A model generated the notes under the pieces. It worked only from the letters and a program-made list of their open reading frames with translations. It did no database searches and was not told where the DNA came from. This document shows, piece after piece, positions 26,290 through 39,155 of a stretch of DNA of 64,000 nucleotides (positions are counted from its first letter, which is position 1; every line of letters starts with the position of its first letter). Position numbers and translations under genes: made by a program. Source of the stretch: Larix kaempferi (lineage: Eukaryota > Streptophyta > Pinopsida > Pinales > Pinaceae); contig BSBM01000904.1 in NCBI GenBank assembly GCA_027924585.1, positions 14,261,501-14,325,500 of the forward strand. The letters are read 5' to 3'.

Positions 26290-26316
26290 TGTTATCACAC
26301 AACTTGCAGTTGTCCC

Positions 26317-29300
26317 TGTTATCAACTGATTTGTACAATAGTTGAAACCTCATTGAGCCGCCAGTGTTGGAACACATCAGTGTTCACTTCCAGAGTATCT
26401 GGGTTTCAGATATTTGGGTCTAGCCAGTTTTGTTTTTGAGTCGACATGACCATGGCCCCATGGGGGTTTGTAACAAAGTGTGCTAGTAGGGTCTGAGTGG
26501 CTCCGTTCCCCATGACTGGATTAAACAACTAAGGTATTCCAGGGATTTTTTTCACCATCAGATTATACTTTGCTTCAAGCGAGATATAATCTCTTGGTTT
26601 TTCTCCCGCTTCCTCCAAAGCTGGAATGCCCGATTTTGGAAATTTTTGCCATGGGGGGTTATTAGAGTCCAACTAATATGTATAAACCTACTAGACACTA
26701 TTAGAATAGGTTCTGGTCATGTCCTAAGTCTCTAGGACCCCCAGAAAAAACTTCAAAAAATTTTTACCGGACGCGTCGGATTTGGGGTTTTTAATTTTTA
26801 ATTATTTTTTAAATTTTAATTAAATTTCTCTATAGTTTAAATAGAGAAATTTGAGTCTGTAATATGTCAGTCATCCGGGGTCCGAACATAGTGTTTGATG
26901 GCTCGTTTCATAAGCCAAAAATCACACATGACCCGTGGACCAGCTAAACCCAACTTTCGGATGTCAATTCAGCCTCATAATTAATATTTTCTCTAAGAAG
27001 TCATTTACAGAGAAATTATTAATTAAATTAATATTTTTGAATATTTTGGAGAAATCCAAAACTCTCCAAAATAATCAGAAATGATTAAAATAAAAAAGCT
27101 AAATGACATGGCAATAGACATTTATGAAGATTCCAATCAACTCCAAGTGGCTTAAGTCAACTATCCAGTCACCAGAAGATTATCCACTCAAGCTAATTCG
27201 CCCTTCTTCATGCAAAAGTCGATTTGGTGAGTTGTCAATTGATAAATGGGTTGGTGGTTTTGCATTTAAGTCTAAGGTGGGCGCCCTCATAGCTTGGCTC
27301 CCGTTGCAAGTCACGAGTTAGTACCTACTACACTCCACTTGTCATCCCACCAACCAACTCGCCATCCTCTTGAAGCTCATGCATATCTACCCTAGCCTCA
27401 TGTGGATCCTTGTTGGAAATTGTTTATTGGATGGTGATACTTCCCATGTAACCACCAAAGTCGAGTTGTGCCACCTCTTCACTCATACCTACCACCAAGG
27501 TCGAGTTGTCCATTGTTTAGCTCTCCAAGCTTGGGTTTGATTGGAATTCGACCTTCATGTCTATGCCAATTCGACCTAGGGTTTTAGCTAGTGGTTCTAC
27601 TATAAAGAGAGGCCCATTTGGGTTGTTATCTCATGGAATTTTTGTGCACCATTACTCTGGCAAATTTGTACTAGATCATAGCAATTGCTATCTTGAAATA
27701 AAATTTGACTTTAGAGGTCCATGCGATTTGTGCAACATTGATGAATGCTTCTCTTGTGAGGTGACCTCTTTCTATGCTTTCAATTTAAATGCTTATGTGA
27801 TTGATCAAGTAACTAGCTTTAGAAGTCTATATTCTAGAACATAAGATCTACCATTTGTGGTTTGCAATTTGGTTTATTATGCAATGTTGATCAATGAGTT
27901 ATATGAATAGGACGTACTCAGTTATACTAGCATTGATATAACCTTGGTTTTCGTAGCATACTAGTCATATATTTGATCTCACTTTTGCATTAAGTTGTTT
28001 GTCTTTGAATAGGTTTTTCTAGGTGTAGGAGGGTGTGAGCTCGGCTGCATCTAGCCCATCTTCATCATCACAAGTGATTTTTAACATTGTTGTCTTTCCA
28101 AGATCTACAAGGGTTGAGGTTGTTCCAAGAAGAAGCACAAAGAGTTTTTGCTCCAAAACCCATCCACCAAAACTTTACTTTTTTACCTTGGTTACTTGTA
28201 CCTTGGGCTTCCCTTTCTTCAAGCCCTCTTGTCTTCTCCTTGAAACCCTTTGCATTTGACTTGCTAGCCTATTCCTCCATTGCCCTAACCCCATCTACCT
28301 CCTTCTAGCTCTCGTCCCATCTCCTCATTGGCTTCTTTTCGTTTCGTTTTGCCTCATCCATCCTCTCATTCGCTCCTTATCCCTTCTCCCTTCACCCTAC
28401 CATCCACCTTCTCTTCCTCTCCATTCGTCCCACCTCTTTTTTGGGCCTCTTCCCCTCTCGTTTTTGCCTCTTCTATCCACTCTTCTACTCTCATCTTACC
28501 CTACCTTGAGTGCCTTCTTCCTCTTGATTCGTCCCATTTCTTTTTGCCCCATCTACCTTCTCCTCCTCTCCACTCGTCCCATTTCTTTTACCTTCTTCTC
28601 CTTCCTTCCCATTGCCTTTTGCCTTAGATCTTAAGCCTTCACATTGCTCTCGTCCCATCTCTTTTTGGCTTTCTCTATTTGCTCTCGTCCCATCTCCATT
28701 TGCCCTATCTCCTCCCTTTCGTCCCATTCCAATTCATCCTCTCTTCATACCATCTCCCATACCCCTCTTCCCATTCGTTTTTGCCTTCCTTCTAGCTTTC
28801 GTCCACCCTTTAAAAACCTACAAAACACATAAAAACACAACAAGTTTTGGTAAGATCTAGTAGTTGTTCTCATTTCATTGAAAGGTTAATCTTAGATCTC
28901 ATGCTTGCATTTACATATTTAGGATCTAGTCTCTTACTATCATAGTTGGTTTTGCATTTACATTATTACTAGTTTAGATCTTACACTTTGGAATTTGGTA
29001 GTTTGTGTTAGATCTCATTTAAAAATTTTAAAAAAAAACTTGCATCTCCTTAGTTTTATTTGATTGATAGATCTAGGTAGTTTCCAATTTGTTTTGGTTA
29101 TCTAACATCTAATGGGTATTTGAGTTGCTCATTTGTGATAGATCTTTCCTTGAGAAAGAAGAGCTTTGATAAACAAGAAGAAGCTTCAAATACAAGAAGT
29201 TATCAAGAGGACAAAAGGACGATCCAAACCGAGACTAGTATTTATCCTTTTGTAATAGCTCTTAGAAGCTTATTTTCAAGTATTTTCACAAGTTACATCT

Positions 29301-31034
29301 CTCAAAGTCCTTCAAAGGGTTAGAAACCCAAGGCAATTGTAAAAGCTTAATAAAAGTTAAGTGGAGGAGGCCTCCATTTTTTGGGTCTTCTTCCCCATTT
29401 GGGGAAGAGTGTCGTGTTTGGTTAGCCTAGATCTGTTATTTCATGCTCTTAGATTAGTTTCCATTTCAATAAGTTATTTTTGTTATCATTTCCGTTTCAC
29501 TTACCCCCATACTCTCCCGAGTACGGTCTTTGACCTGAAAGAGATTCTTGGGTAGATTAGACTTTATTTTCTGTCTAGTATTTCATTTTTATCTTGTTAT
29601 TTTCTCTTCCAAACCTTGACCAGAGTAGAGCTAACTTTGGGATCGTATCCCAAAGGCCACATAACTTTGTGGTAGCTACTCGCTCCCCCATCAGCTTCTT
29701 GTGGACATCCAGCTAGCTGGAAGGTTTCCAAGACTGGTGGCTTCTAGTGGTTGACCTTGTTCGGAGGTTTATCCCACCTATTAGATTAGAATTTATGTGG
29801 TAGAACACTAGATTCTCCAATTTATTTTATTTGGCAAAGTAGCATTGTTAGCAAATGTTTCATATCTTTCAGATCTATCACATTGTTTAATCATTTTAAA
29901 GTTGATTTATCTTGCTACTACAAACTACTTTTTACTTATTAAAACGAACCAAAGTCTCTTGAACTTGGCCAAATCCAAGTCAAGAGCACTCTCTATCGGA
30001 GAGCATCTTAGTCTTGCATCATTCCCTGCATTAGGCATTTGTTAATTAGCAAGTCTCTTGAACTGTGGTCATAAGATCAAGTCAAGAGCGCTCTCTGTCG
30101 GAGAGTTGAACAAAGTGCTCTAATAATAAAAATTTCTACACATTTTTCCCTTTTAATTAATCTATCTTGGTCTCGTGTCCTACACCCGTATGCTCTGCCA
30201 ACCGGAAACGGTTGGGCCAGTACTCAGAAAGGTGTAAGACTTGGTAATTTCACAAGTGATAACATTAATTAAAATTTTACCCCAAAACCCCAACTAAGGC
30301 AAAATCACTGAGAACTTCCTAAAGAGGTGGTGTCGGGAATCCACTGTCAAACTCGAGGGCGGTCAAGCCGTAAGCACACTTGCCCTCTTTGCAATCTGGG
30401 TGCTCCCGACCTATCACCTAAAAGGTTGCCAGTTTGTTTTTCTTGGTTAAGGTTCCACTCCTTTTGATACCTTTGTTCTTAGCCATAATAATCAAGACCA
30501 CTAAAATCTTAAATTTACCAAGATAAGCTGCAAAACGATCTCACAAACTTTTTCTTTCGAAACACTTGTATCAAACATTTCAATCACTTTTACATTTTTT
30601 GACTCCATAAGGCACTGGTCCTTAAATCACAATATTTTATTTGCTTATTATTAATATTGGAGTACTTGTTTTAATTCTCGTAAAAGTGATTTATATCTGA
30701 CTCAAGTGTATCTCTTACCTTCTATTGCAACGTGGATTGCGTTATCTTGGTCTCATTTCAAGCATTTTTGTGTCTCTCACTTTCAAAAACTCCTAAACAA
30801 CACCCATCCGCATCACAACACCAAAAACATTTTAAACACACAAGAGCCTTAGACAACTCTTTGTGGGGACTACCCCCCTTGGCTTCGTTAGGAGTTTGCT
30901 TAAACGGAGGAGCTGGGATTCAGGTGACAGTACCTGGCTCATTGCTTGCCCCCAAGGCCACACCTCTCTCACTTGTAGTGAAGAGACAACTTTCGAAAGA
31001 TTTCCGCTGCTGGTGTGCAATCTGGCGGACAACA
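26317..31034 (+). mobile_element. Solo family-C LTR C1
   Basis: From TGTTATCAACTG (26317) to GGCGGACAACA (31034), 4718 bp, with a perfect duplication GTCCC (26312-26316, 31035-31039). It sits 27 bases inside the 3' end of the family-B LTR. Orientation is inferred from a TATAAAGA box at 27601 and from similarity to C2. It shares with C2 and C3 the block TCCTCCAAAGCTGGAATG (~26612), the segment around CTCCCGAGTACGG (~29515), and the 3'-terminal block CCCCCTTGGCTTCG with GGAG and GGTGAC (~30875-30930). Confidence 0.88.
28310..28800 (+). repeat. Degenerate pyrimidine-rich minisatellite in C1
   Basis: About eight irregularly spaced copies of a CTCGTCCCATCTC-like word (near 28311, 28423, 28528, 28575, 28649, 28682, 28717) joined by TTTTTGCC-like linkers. 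One strand is almost purely C and T. The open frames across it (Ser/Pro/Leu-rich) follow from the composition and are not genes. Confidence 0.6.
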
Positions 31035-32613
31035 GTCCCTAGAGGTATCCCATCCGGGATGGTAGAGGAGACAGACAACTAAAGAGTTGACCCAAGAGAT
31101 GCCACGGTTATCAATGCAAGCTGGGAGTCATGATAATCGAGGCACTCTTCACTTTAGATCAAGACAAGTCAAGACCAAGGGGTAGACCCTAGCCAATCAA
31201 TGAAGATTGACTAACCCAAAGGTTCCTAGGGAAACGTGTAAAAGATGAGTTATGGAAACCAATGAGTTGATTAAATTAGGTGGACCCAAGAGTTAAGTAT
31301 GGTTGAAGAGGCTTAAGAGGTGACAAGTGTTTCAACCAATAGATGAATAAGGCCACTTAATGGATTAGGTCTAGTGCCATGAAAATACACAAGTGGGGCC
31401 CACTTCCTTAAAATATGGAAATGGTCCAAATGGGACCCACAAGGTGAAGTTAGGGGTGAGATGGCACTAAGTGGATGAGATAAGGTAGATCTATGGATCT
31501 AAGATGAAAAAGACATCACCCACATATGGGATCTAGGAAAAGGCCACTAACCCAAGGAGTGCGAATTGCCCAAGGGAGACTAGTGCCTTGAAATGAGGGG
31601 GCAAATGGAGTCCAAAGTATGCCAAAATGTAGATCGGGGTAGTAAAGGAAATTATCAAAGTGGGTTTAGGATGGCATGCCCCAATATGGCCTAGATCTCC
31701 ATAGATCTAAGATGCAAAATGCATCACCAAGTGACCCAAGTGGGGCTCAATCCCTCAAAATGAGGAATGGGTCCCACAAGGTGAAGCACTAGGGGTAGGT
31801 TATCAAGGTAGACAAGTGCAAATCAAGTGGGATCTCACCTACCCACAACTTGGAACTAGCCCCAATAGCTTTCCTCAAGGAGTGCGACTTCCCTCAAGGA
31901 GGCTAATGTGCCTTGGAAAATGTGTCAAATGAAGGCCAAATGCCACCAAACTATAGATCGAATTGTCGTGGATGCTATAGAGGTGGGTTCTTTTTATAAT
32001 CCCCAAAGCCAAGCTAGATCCAAGTAGATCTAGAAAAATATAAAAAAACAAGGGTTTTGATTTTAAGGGTTTGATGGCCAATGAAGAAGAAGAAGAGATC
32101 TCGGTACATACCTTGTAGAACATACCTCAAATGCTTGTGGCCACTTTGCAAATTGATAGCATTCACCTATGTGTATATTCAAGAGTGAGATCTAGTGCTC
32201 CAAGCCAAAACGTCCTCCTCCAATGATGCCAAATCGTTCTCCTCCTACAAGACAAGATCAAGTGAAACAAGCCAAGTAAGAAAATTATGAAAATGATGAA
32301 GAGATGTAAGAGAAAGCATCAACTATGTCACAAAGATACAATAATGATACTCCCTTTCACCAAGATCAGCCCAAGAGAAGATATGTGAGTCCCCTCAACA
32401 ATAGCCTCCTCAAATCGTCCTCCTCTTCACCAATTCGGCCTCCCTGCAAGAGAACAACGTGTAGCCCAAGATCCACAATGATACATAGAAGAGATACTGT
32501 ATATTCAAAGTGCAAAAGAATCCATCAAGACAAGAGAAGTAGATCCACAAAGAAGTATTCTATTCCAATCTTCAAGAGCTCCAAAAGTGATTTTACAATA
32601 GGGGGTCTCCTCC

Positions 32614-32620
32614 TTATATA
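32614..32620 (-). promoter_or_regulatory. TATA-like box of family-B LTR
   Basis: TATATAA on the minus strand followed by GGAGGAGACC, about 2.6 kb from the LTR 5' end, the same relative place as in family A. Supports the minus orientation of E1's 5' LTR. Confidence 0.5.
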
Positions 32621-35331
32621 GGATAATAAAGACCAAAACCCTAAACCACAAAACCACTTTACAATACAACAAGTGAGTGGTTGAGATTAAAAGATCTCAA
32701 AATATAATCAATGGCTAAGATGAGCCTACAATATATCACATAGATCACTCAAAGAGAGGGTGACGCCATCCCTCCAAAAAGACTAAGGAGGGTGACGTCA
32801 TCGCTAAGAGGAGGCTAAAACACATGGGCCCACCTCATACGACATGGACATGACTCAAGAAGCTCATTGTGGGGCTAGGAGGCATCAATCCTTACTAGCT
32901 CATCCCCATGACACAATAATATAAAATAATGTGACTATGACATGTCCAAATAATACAAATGATCAAATCCTGTCTCCAAAACTAAGAGAGACATGCAGTA
33001 AAAGGCCTCCCGTGGCCACTGTGGACCCCACTGATCGAAGTTGACTGATCTGGAAGATGGGGGGTTCACCCTAGAAGACCTCTGAAAAGACCAAGCGCCA
33101 AAACCTTGCCTCAATTTCCCAAATTGAATTCCTCAGTGACCCTTTTATTCCATTTTTTATCCCTCTGGAAAACCCTGCAACTGCTCAAACCGCCACCTAG
33201 GGTGCCTGCGCTGTCAAACTGAGCCCACCAGGCTGTCTGGAAGGGGGGTGTAATGGTAAAATCAAGTGGATGGACCACCCCCTTCCCACATAGCGCCCTA
33301 GGTGAAACTGGCCTCCAATGCCTCTACTGGATAGGTTGGGAAAGCATGCCCAAAACTAGTCATCAGGTGGATAACTACATCTATCACTGTCAGAAGTGCC
33401 CGGAACTAAATGATAAGTGTCTCAATGGATCTAGAAAACCCAAATATACTAGAAATGTGTACTCATACACCATGGGTTGATCTGAGGGGTCAACTATAGG
33501 GTCCACCATACCTGGACAGTGCATAATCTAATGATCTGGAAATAATAATAAATCTGTTGAACTGCATCAACCATCATCAGAATCATATGTCCACCATATG
33601 GTATCATCAACAAGAGTGTGTGGGACCATCAATCATTATCCATAAGCATACATGGTCCACATCATCACGGATCCCAAGAATGACCATGGTCAAACTATGT
33701 TTGACTAGGTCAAAATATAACCAAGGACAAAATTATATCAATAGACTAAGACATGTTCCTCTAATCACACTCACAGCTTAACTTAAAGTACATCATCATT
33801 CCATGGCAGTTTAATACATATAGATATTTAATGTTATTTATACTTTACTTGCAAAAAAGCTTTAATGACAGACTCACCCATTGGACATGGTCTAACTACT
33901 AGCTAAGGGTGAAGGCTAAGACAAGGTTGGGCAACGGGGATGACTTGACCAAACTCAACTAGGTGACACTTTGGACGGGGAAAGGGGGAGCTACACTCTG
34001 TGTCGAACAAATAACACGGGGAAGGGCTGTACCTCACAAATGGATAAGTTGTTTAGAGACTGTTTATTCAACTCAGGCATCATGTCTACATCAAGTTGAT
34101 CCAGGTTCATTAGGATCATTCATTTCATTTCATGGCCTTTTTGGCCTACATAACCCCTCGGATTTCAAATGTGCTAAGAAGCACAACTAGTCGCAGCTTG
34201 CATTCGGGGCATGTTTATACATATATAAGGTCAGCAATAATAGATATAACTTTGAGTAACCATTGCTTTTTGGACCTTCTCTATACTCTTCGAGAATTAA
34301 TTTTAGCAGTTCATTGCTATAGCCTTTATTCACGTGTGTTAAGAAACACATTCTAGAATTTAAAGTTCACAAGCTTTTATTGTGCATTTCCAATATAAGT
34401 AGTACATGAGCTTTCAGTTTTAGCCAACAACATCTCAAGTGACTAGGGGGACTTCTACCAGTGCCAAACATCGCGATAACCGACCAGAATGATTTAGGCC
34501 TACAATCCAACTCACCAAAGGCAAGTTCTGTCACCAACTCAGAGCTGAGACACTAAACAAACATGGATGAGGTCCAACACAGAGGTAGTAATGGGGAAGT
34601 CCTCAGTATCAAGAAGTCAAGAAGGCAAGTCAAAAGGTTAAAGCCAAATTAGGCAGGTCATGGATGGATGGAATCAAATGAATGTGGTGCCTAAGCTAGC
34701 AGACAAGAATGTCAGGGAAGACCATATCTATGCTCATAGGAGGGTAATGCAACCGATGAGTTTTGTCAGGAAACCTAAGTGTGCAAGTAATACATCCATT
34801 TAATAGTTATAACATCATCCAAGATATTCAATTTTAATTTTAAATAGTATTGCCATATCCTGAATCATATACCAAGTCAATGCAATGAAAATGACTAAAA
34901 CAACAAGATAATAGTCCATAGTCAATAATCAGAAGTCCACAGGTCATATCACATCATAATAATAATCATAAAAAATGATATGAAACACTGCTGCAATAAC
35001 ATCACTGGGCACTGAACTGAAACTGTATGGAACAAAGGGTCACATCGGTCATCAAATCTAAGCTCTCAAGGCTCAGCCTTGGCACAAGGTCTAACAAAGG
35101 TCTGATATAATATACTGCTCTGATCATGAGTGATCTCAAAATACAAGCTCATCATAACTGATCTCTGTAAAAGCAAAGCTCTGAAATGTGCAAATATCTG
35201 CTCGGCAAGGATAGTAGCCTTGCTACTATGGTGTGATAACAGGTAGCTCTGACTATACTGCCTCTCCCACTGCTCTGCTCTGATCTGCTCTGCTACGGAA
35301 GAAAGCCAACTGCTCAATTGATGAATGCGCC

Positions 35332-38300
35332 TGTTACCACCTAAAGTTGCACTTTAGTTGGACTTCAGTGAGCCACCAGCTATTGCACAATTAGTTGTGC
35401 TTATCAGAGTTCAGAAGTTCCAGCCTTGGCCAAATTTTGGCCATCTTTTTCATGTCTGTAATAATTGACCGTGCCCTACGAGGTTTGTAATAAAGCGTAC
35501 TAGCATGGTGGTCTTTGAGTGAATCGGTTCCCTAGGACTTGACAACCAAAGAAGGTATTCCAAGGAGTTTTTTCCCTTGTCGATTATGCTTTGCCTTTAG
35601 CCGAGTATAATCGATGAGGTTTTTTCCCGCTCCTCCAAAGCTGGAATGCCCAAAGTGGTGGTTAGGCCTTAGGGGATTATTAGAATCCATTTTATAATGT
35701 TTATAAACATGTTAGACGCTAGGATTTTGTCATTTTGACATGTACTAGGTCCCCCTGAAGTTTCAATCAATTCCGAGAAAAATAATTTTTTCGCATTTTA
35801 AGCCATATTTTTAATGGTTTAAATGAAAAAATTTCAAAAGATGATAAAGGTGTGATCCGGAGTCAGAATTTGGCGCAGGGATGCTCGTTTTAAAGCTCAG
35901 AGCATCCTCTTCACCCCAGTATCTGGTCTTCCTATGTTTCGGGCAATTAAGACACCCTGTGGAGCAGTTTTTCCTATCAAAGCTACATAGTGGCACTTTA
36001 ATGCTAAATAAGCATAAAAATGCACCATGGTCAAAAATTAAAATATTAAAAAAAAAGAGAATATGCCACATGCCAATTGACATGGCATGAATCAAGTGAG
36101 TGAGCGACTATGTGCAAAAGATAAAGTATTTGATAAAGTTCATGATAAAGTCAAAATTGGAATTTTCCATGTATCCATGCTACGCATTCTCTCTTTCACG
36201 TGGGCATTAACATTGGCATCGATTGTGTGGCTGGCAATTAAAAAAATACCTTATGTTATAAAGTTTATAATGGAAGTCAAAGCAAATAATGTTGAGCGAT
36301 TATATCATATGATCTAAAATGGAAGTGCGCCCACCATCTTCACGTGGGCATCCACGCGGCATCCATTAGTATGGGGATAGTTCCAAAGTGGGATGTGCCT
36401 ACCTCTTGAGAGGTGGCGCAATCCCTGCTATCTTAAAGGTTCAATCAAAACGCCAATTGATGAGAGCTGGTCAACGTAGGGAGAGGTGCCATCTATCATG
36501 CGTGGGAGGTTGGGCTCACAAGGAAGCTCACGGTAATATGATTGGGTTTGATAGAACAAGGTAGGGAAGCGCCTACCTCATTGGGAGGTGGTGCATCCTC
36601 ACTTAGCTTGGCTCCCAATCAACGGCAGTCACCAAAATCAAAAGATTGGCACTCAGCATCGAACTCTTCAATCAAACCAGTCGTCCTCTCTTGGATTAAT
36701 GGCCCCCTATGCCTGTGTTTTTCTATTTAAACAGAGCTTTGTTCCATTGTTAGGCATCAGAAGGTCGAACCTCTGTTTGCAATTGTAATATTTTTGTACT
36801 GATTTAATAAGAAGGCTTTGGAGGCTACCCTGGTGTTGTCTGCAATGTTGGATTGTTCTATTCTTTCCTCCTTATGAGGTAAATTTGTATCATCATAGCA
36901 TGCTAGTAATTGTTGGATTTATCTGTCTTTGAAGGGAAAGTATTTTTCATAAGAATAGTAGGTGGTGCTTTATAGACTATTTTCTATTGTGGATAACATT
37001 AGAATGCTAGAGGTAAGAAAATTCTCGTTTGAATCTATCATCTCTCACATTTTCTTTTAATTATTCACACAGGTGCTTTTAATCCCTTTGCTAGTGGTTT
37101 TTTGATCTTACGGGTTGCTTAAGCTAGACGAGTGGATGAACATGTTAGATCTTCCTTTCCTCCAGCAAACTTAAACAGAGAGGTCAATCCCACCGGTGCA
37201 TCAGAAAGCAGACTCCATTGCCCATCCTCAGAGCTCAAACCCCATGGGTTCAAACTTCTCGATCCATTTCTTCTATTCTTTCTCGGTTACAATCCCTATT
37301 TTTACTTAGATCTTGCTTTCAAAGTGTTATTCATAAGTAGATCTGAGTTGAATCACAACCTAATAGTTAAAACTCATTTGATAATCTAGATCTAGGTGGT
37401 TAGTTTCTATTTTTGCATTTTTTCAAGTAGATCTAAAGCAAAATAGAATCTCGTGTCTTTCAAAGTTTTATCAAGTAAATAGTACTTTGATTTGCTTGTC
37501 ATCTCTTAAAGAGACAAGCAAAGATCCTAAGAAGGAAAGCTTTCTAGCTTGCCTTACTTAGTTCTTTTTCTCGTTCTTTTTTCGTACTTTTAAGTTAGAA
37601 TTTTTTTCGTTTCTTGGCATATAAACGAACACACTCTTAAAATGTGTTTCGGTAGATTTCAAGCATTCGATAGCTTGCTGGTTTTTCATTTAAATATCAG
37701 TCCTAACTTATTAAATTCATTTAAAAGTTAGTTTTAAGTCCAAACATTGCCCAAAAAACTTCATTTTTACTTACTAGTTGCATCGTAGTTCATTTTGGTG
37801 ATTTATAGTGTTGTCAAAACACTCTTAAAGTGTTCTGATTGTGATTTCTAATCCACTTTGTTCGCTGCTCTGATTTTTACATTTGACAGGAAGAAGCTCG
37901 ATAAACAAGAAGTTCACCATCTCAACGCTTCCCAAACACTCGCAAGAACCAGCAGTTCGAACCTCGTGGCTTTCCATCAATATTGTAAACTGACTTGTTC
38001 CCTAATGATAAAGGGCAAGCAGTATTTCTCTTAAGTTTCCAAGTTGTAAACCAAAGAATAAAAAGAGCAAGCAGGCAATTCCAGCGCTTGGACCCCAATC
38101 CCCCCAAGGGGGATTCACATTTTTCACCTTTTTTTTAGTTTTTACATTTTTCTTCTTCCTTTGCTTTAGATTAATTTACTTGTTGTTATTAGTAATTACA
38201 AAACATCCATGAATCACACAAGGCATCCCAAGGGGACTTAGAATCTTTTACATTTTTTCACCTAAGTGCTACAAAATGAATCACAACTTATTCTAAAAAC

Positions 38301-39155
38301 TTCAAGTAAAATTAATCCCCTTGATCTACCGAAGTACTCCACCACATTGCGGTGTGAAGAAAAGATACCCTTGGGGATTAGATTAGATTAATCATCCACT
38401 TACACTTCATAATAAAATATACCAATGCCACAAACCTAGAGTATGCTCTTGGCCGCTGCAGCTTAGTCGGAACAGCTGGTCAATCAGAAACGGGTGCAAG
38501 GTACTTAGTTTTAATAGGATAATCCATTAGAATCGAATCCTAAGAACTCGGGAGGTTGCATGGACTGAATCTACAGAGTCAGCAGGTTCTTAAGCCGGTT
38601 CATCCACGCCTGGTTGGACACTTGGTAAGGTTGCTAGAGCACTCAGTTCGAAAGTTAGGTTTATTTTGGGCCAAACCAAGAATTAACCCACTCCTTAACT
38701 ACTCATTTAATAATCACAAAATAAACCAACTGAGACACTGCAATACTTTCACTTGAGACTACAGAAGCAACCCCACACAGCAACAATCGCAAGCATTCTA
38801 CATTCTCGGCACTGGTCTATAATTGCTTATATTTTAAGTTCAATCATATATGTCGCGAATGCTTTCTATCTCATGTGGTGTTGATCTTTTGATTTAATTC
38901 ATAAAGCAGTACTCAGTTATTATCATTTCATCATTTAAGAAACTCCTAGATTAGACTTTTTTTGTTAATAGATTAAAAGCTTTAGGTTTACTTTTATAGG
39001 GACCACCCCCCTTGGCTTCGCTAGGAGTAAGCCTAGACGGAGGAGTCGAGTAATCAGGTGACAACACTTGACTCTCACTTGCCCCCAAGGACACACCAAG
39101 CGGCTTGAAGGTTTCCTGCTACGTTTCCCCCACAGGTGTGTATTAGGCGGCAACA
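35332..39155 (+). mobile_element. Solo family-C LTR C2
   Basis: From TGTTACCACC (35332) to GGCGGCAACA (39155), 3824 bp, flanked by GCGCC (35327-35331) and ACGCC (39156-39160), a 4-of-5 match. The host G sequence resumes on both sides with the same TGCGCC-rich character. It contains TATTTAAA at 36724 and the 3'-terminal block at 39003-39100. About 0.9 kb shorter than C1 and lacking C1's minisatellite. Confidence 0.85.
36724..36731 (+). promoter_or_regulatory. TATA-like box of C2
   Basis: TATTTAAA followed by CAGAGCTTTGTTCC, about 1.4 kb from the LTR start, with an AATAAGA-type word about 80 bases downstream (~36805). This promoter-then-polyadenylation order sets the plus orientation of C2. 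Confidence 0.45.

Larger units (their letters stand above)
2982..35242 (-). mobile_element. Ty3/Gypsy retrotransposon E1 with nested insertions (whole element)
   Basis: The minus-strand element runs from its 5' LTR start at 35242 to a truncated 3' LTR ending at 2982. Removing the nested insertions (4773-17080, 20956-25450, 26317-31034, each with one target copy) leaves a 4.2-kb 5' LTR, about 5.7 kb internal and 0.8 kb of 3' LTR. The domain order is N-terminal region, protease, extra RNase H, reverse transcriptase, RNase H, integrase. The LTR copies 2982-3760 and 34461-35242 are nearly identical by eye, as expected for the two LTRs of one insertion. The right flank GGTAG (35243-35247) is the presumed target copy; the left one is lost with the truncated end. 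The tRNA-Asp-type primer site and extra RNase H suggest the Tat/Athila side of Gypsy. Confidence 0.8.
26290..35242 (-). mobile_element. 5' LTR of E1 (family B), interrupted by solo LTR C1
   Basis: Plus-strand left end TGTTATCACACAACTTGC at 26290, right end TGGTGTGATAACA at 35242. Removing C1 and one GTCCC leaves about 4230 bp. The 3' end abuts the primer binding site, which shows this is the 5' LTR of the minus-strand element. It shares layout with family A: stem-loop at the 5' terminus, the TCGGCTCTGAGTTGGTGAC-like block (reverse strand ~34531-34553), hairpins, a late TATA box and a 3' end with a short stem-loop (ACAACT-GCA-AGTTGT). Confidence 0.85.

Noticed and set aside
28328-28860. Serine/proline-rich open frames as genes
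   Set aside because: They lie in a pyrimidine-rich minisatellite within LTR C1, exist in several frames at once and have no domain; composition alone keeps them open.
26290-31034. 26290-31034 as one LTR forming the 5' LTR of E1
   Set aside because: The first 27 bases are the family-B 3' end and are followed by GTCCC, which recurs at 31035-31039. The C LTR therefore starts at 26317 and is an insertion, which also reconciles the family-B 3' LTR at 2982-3760.
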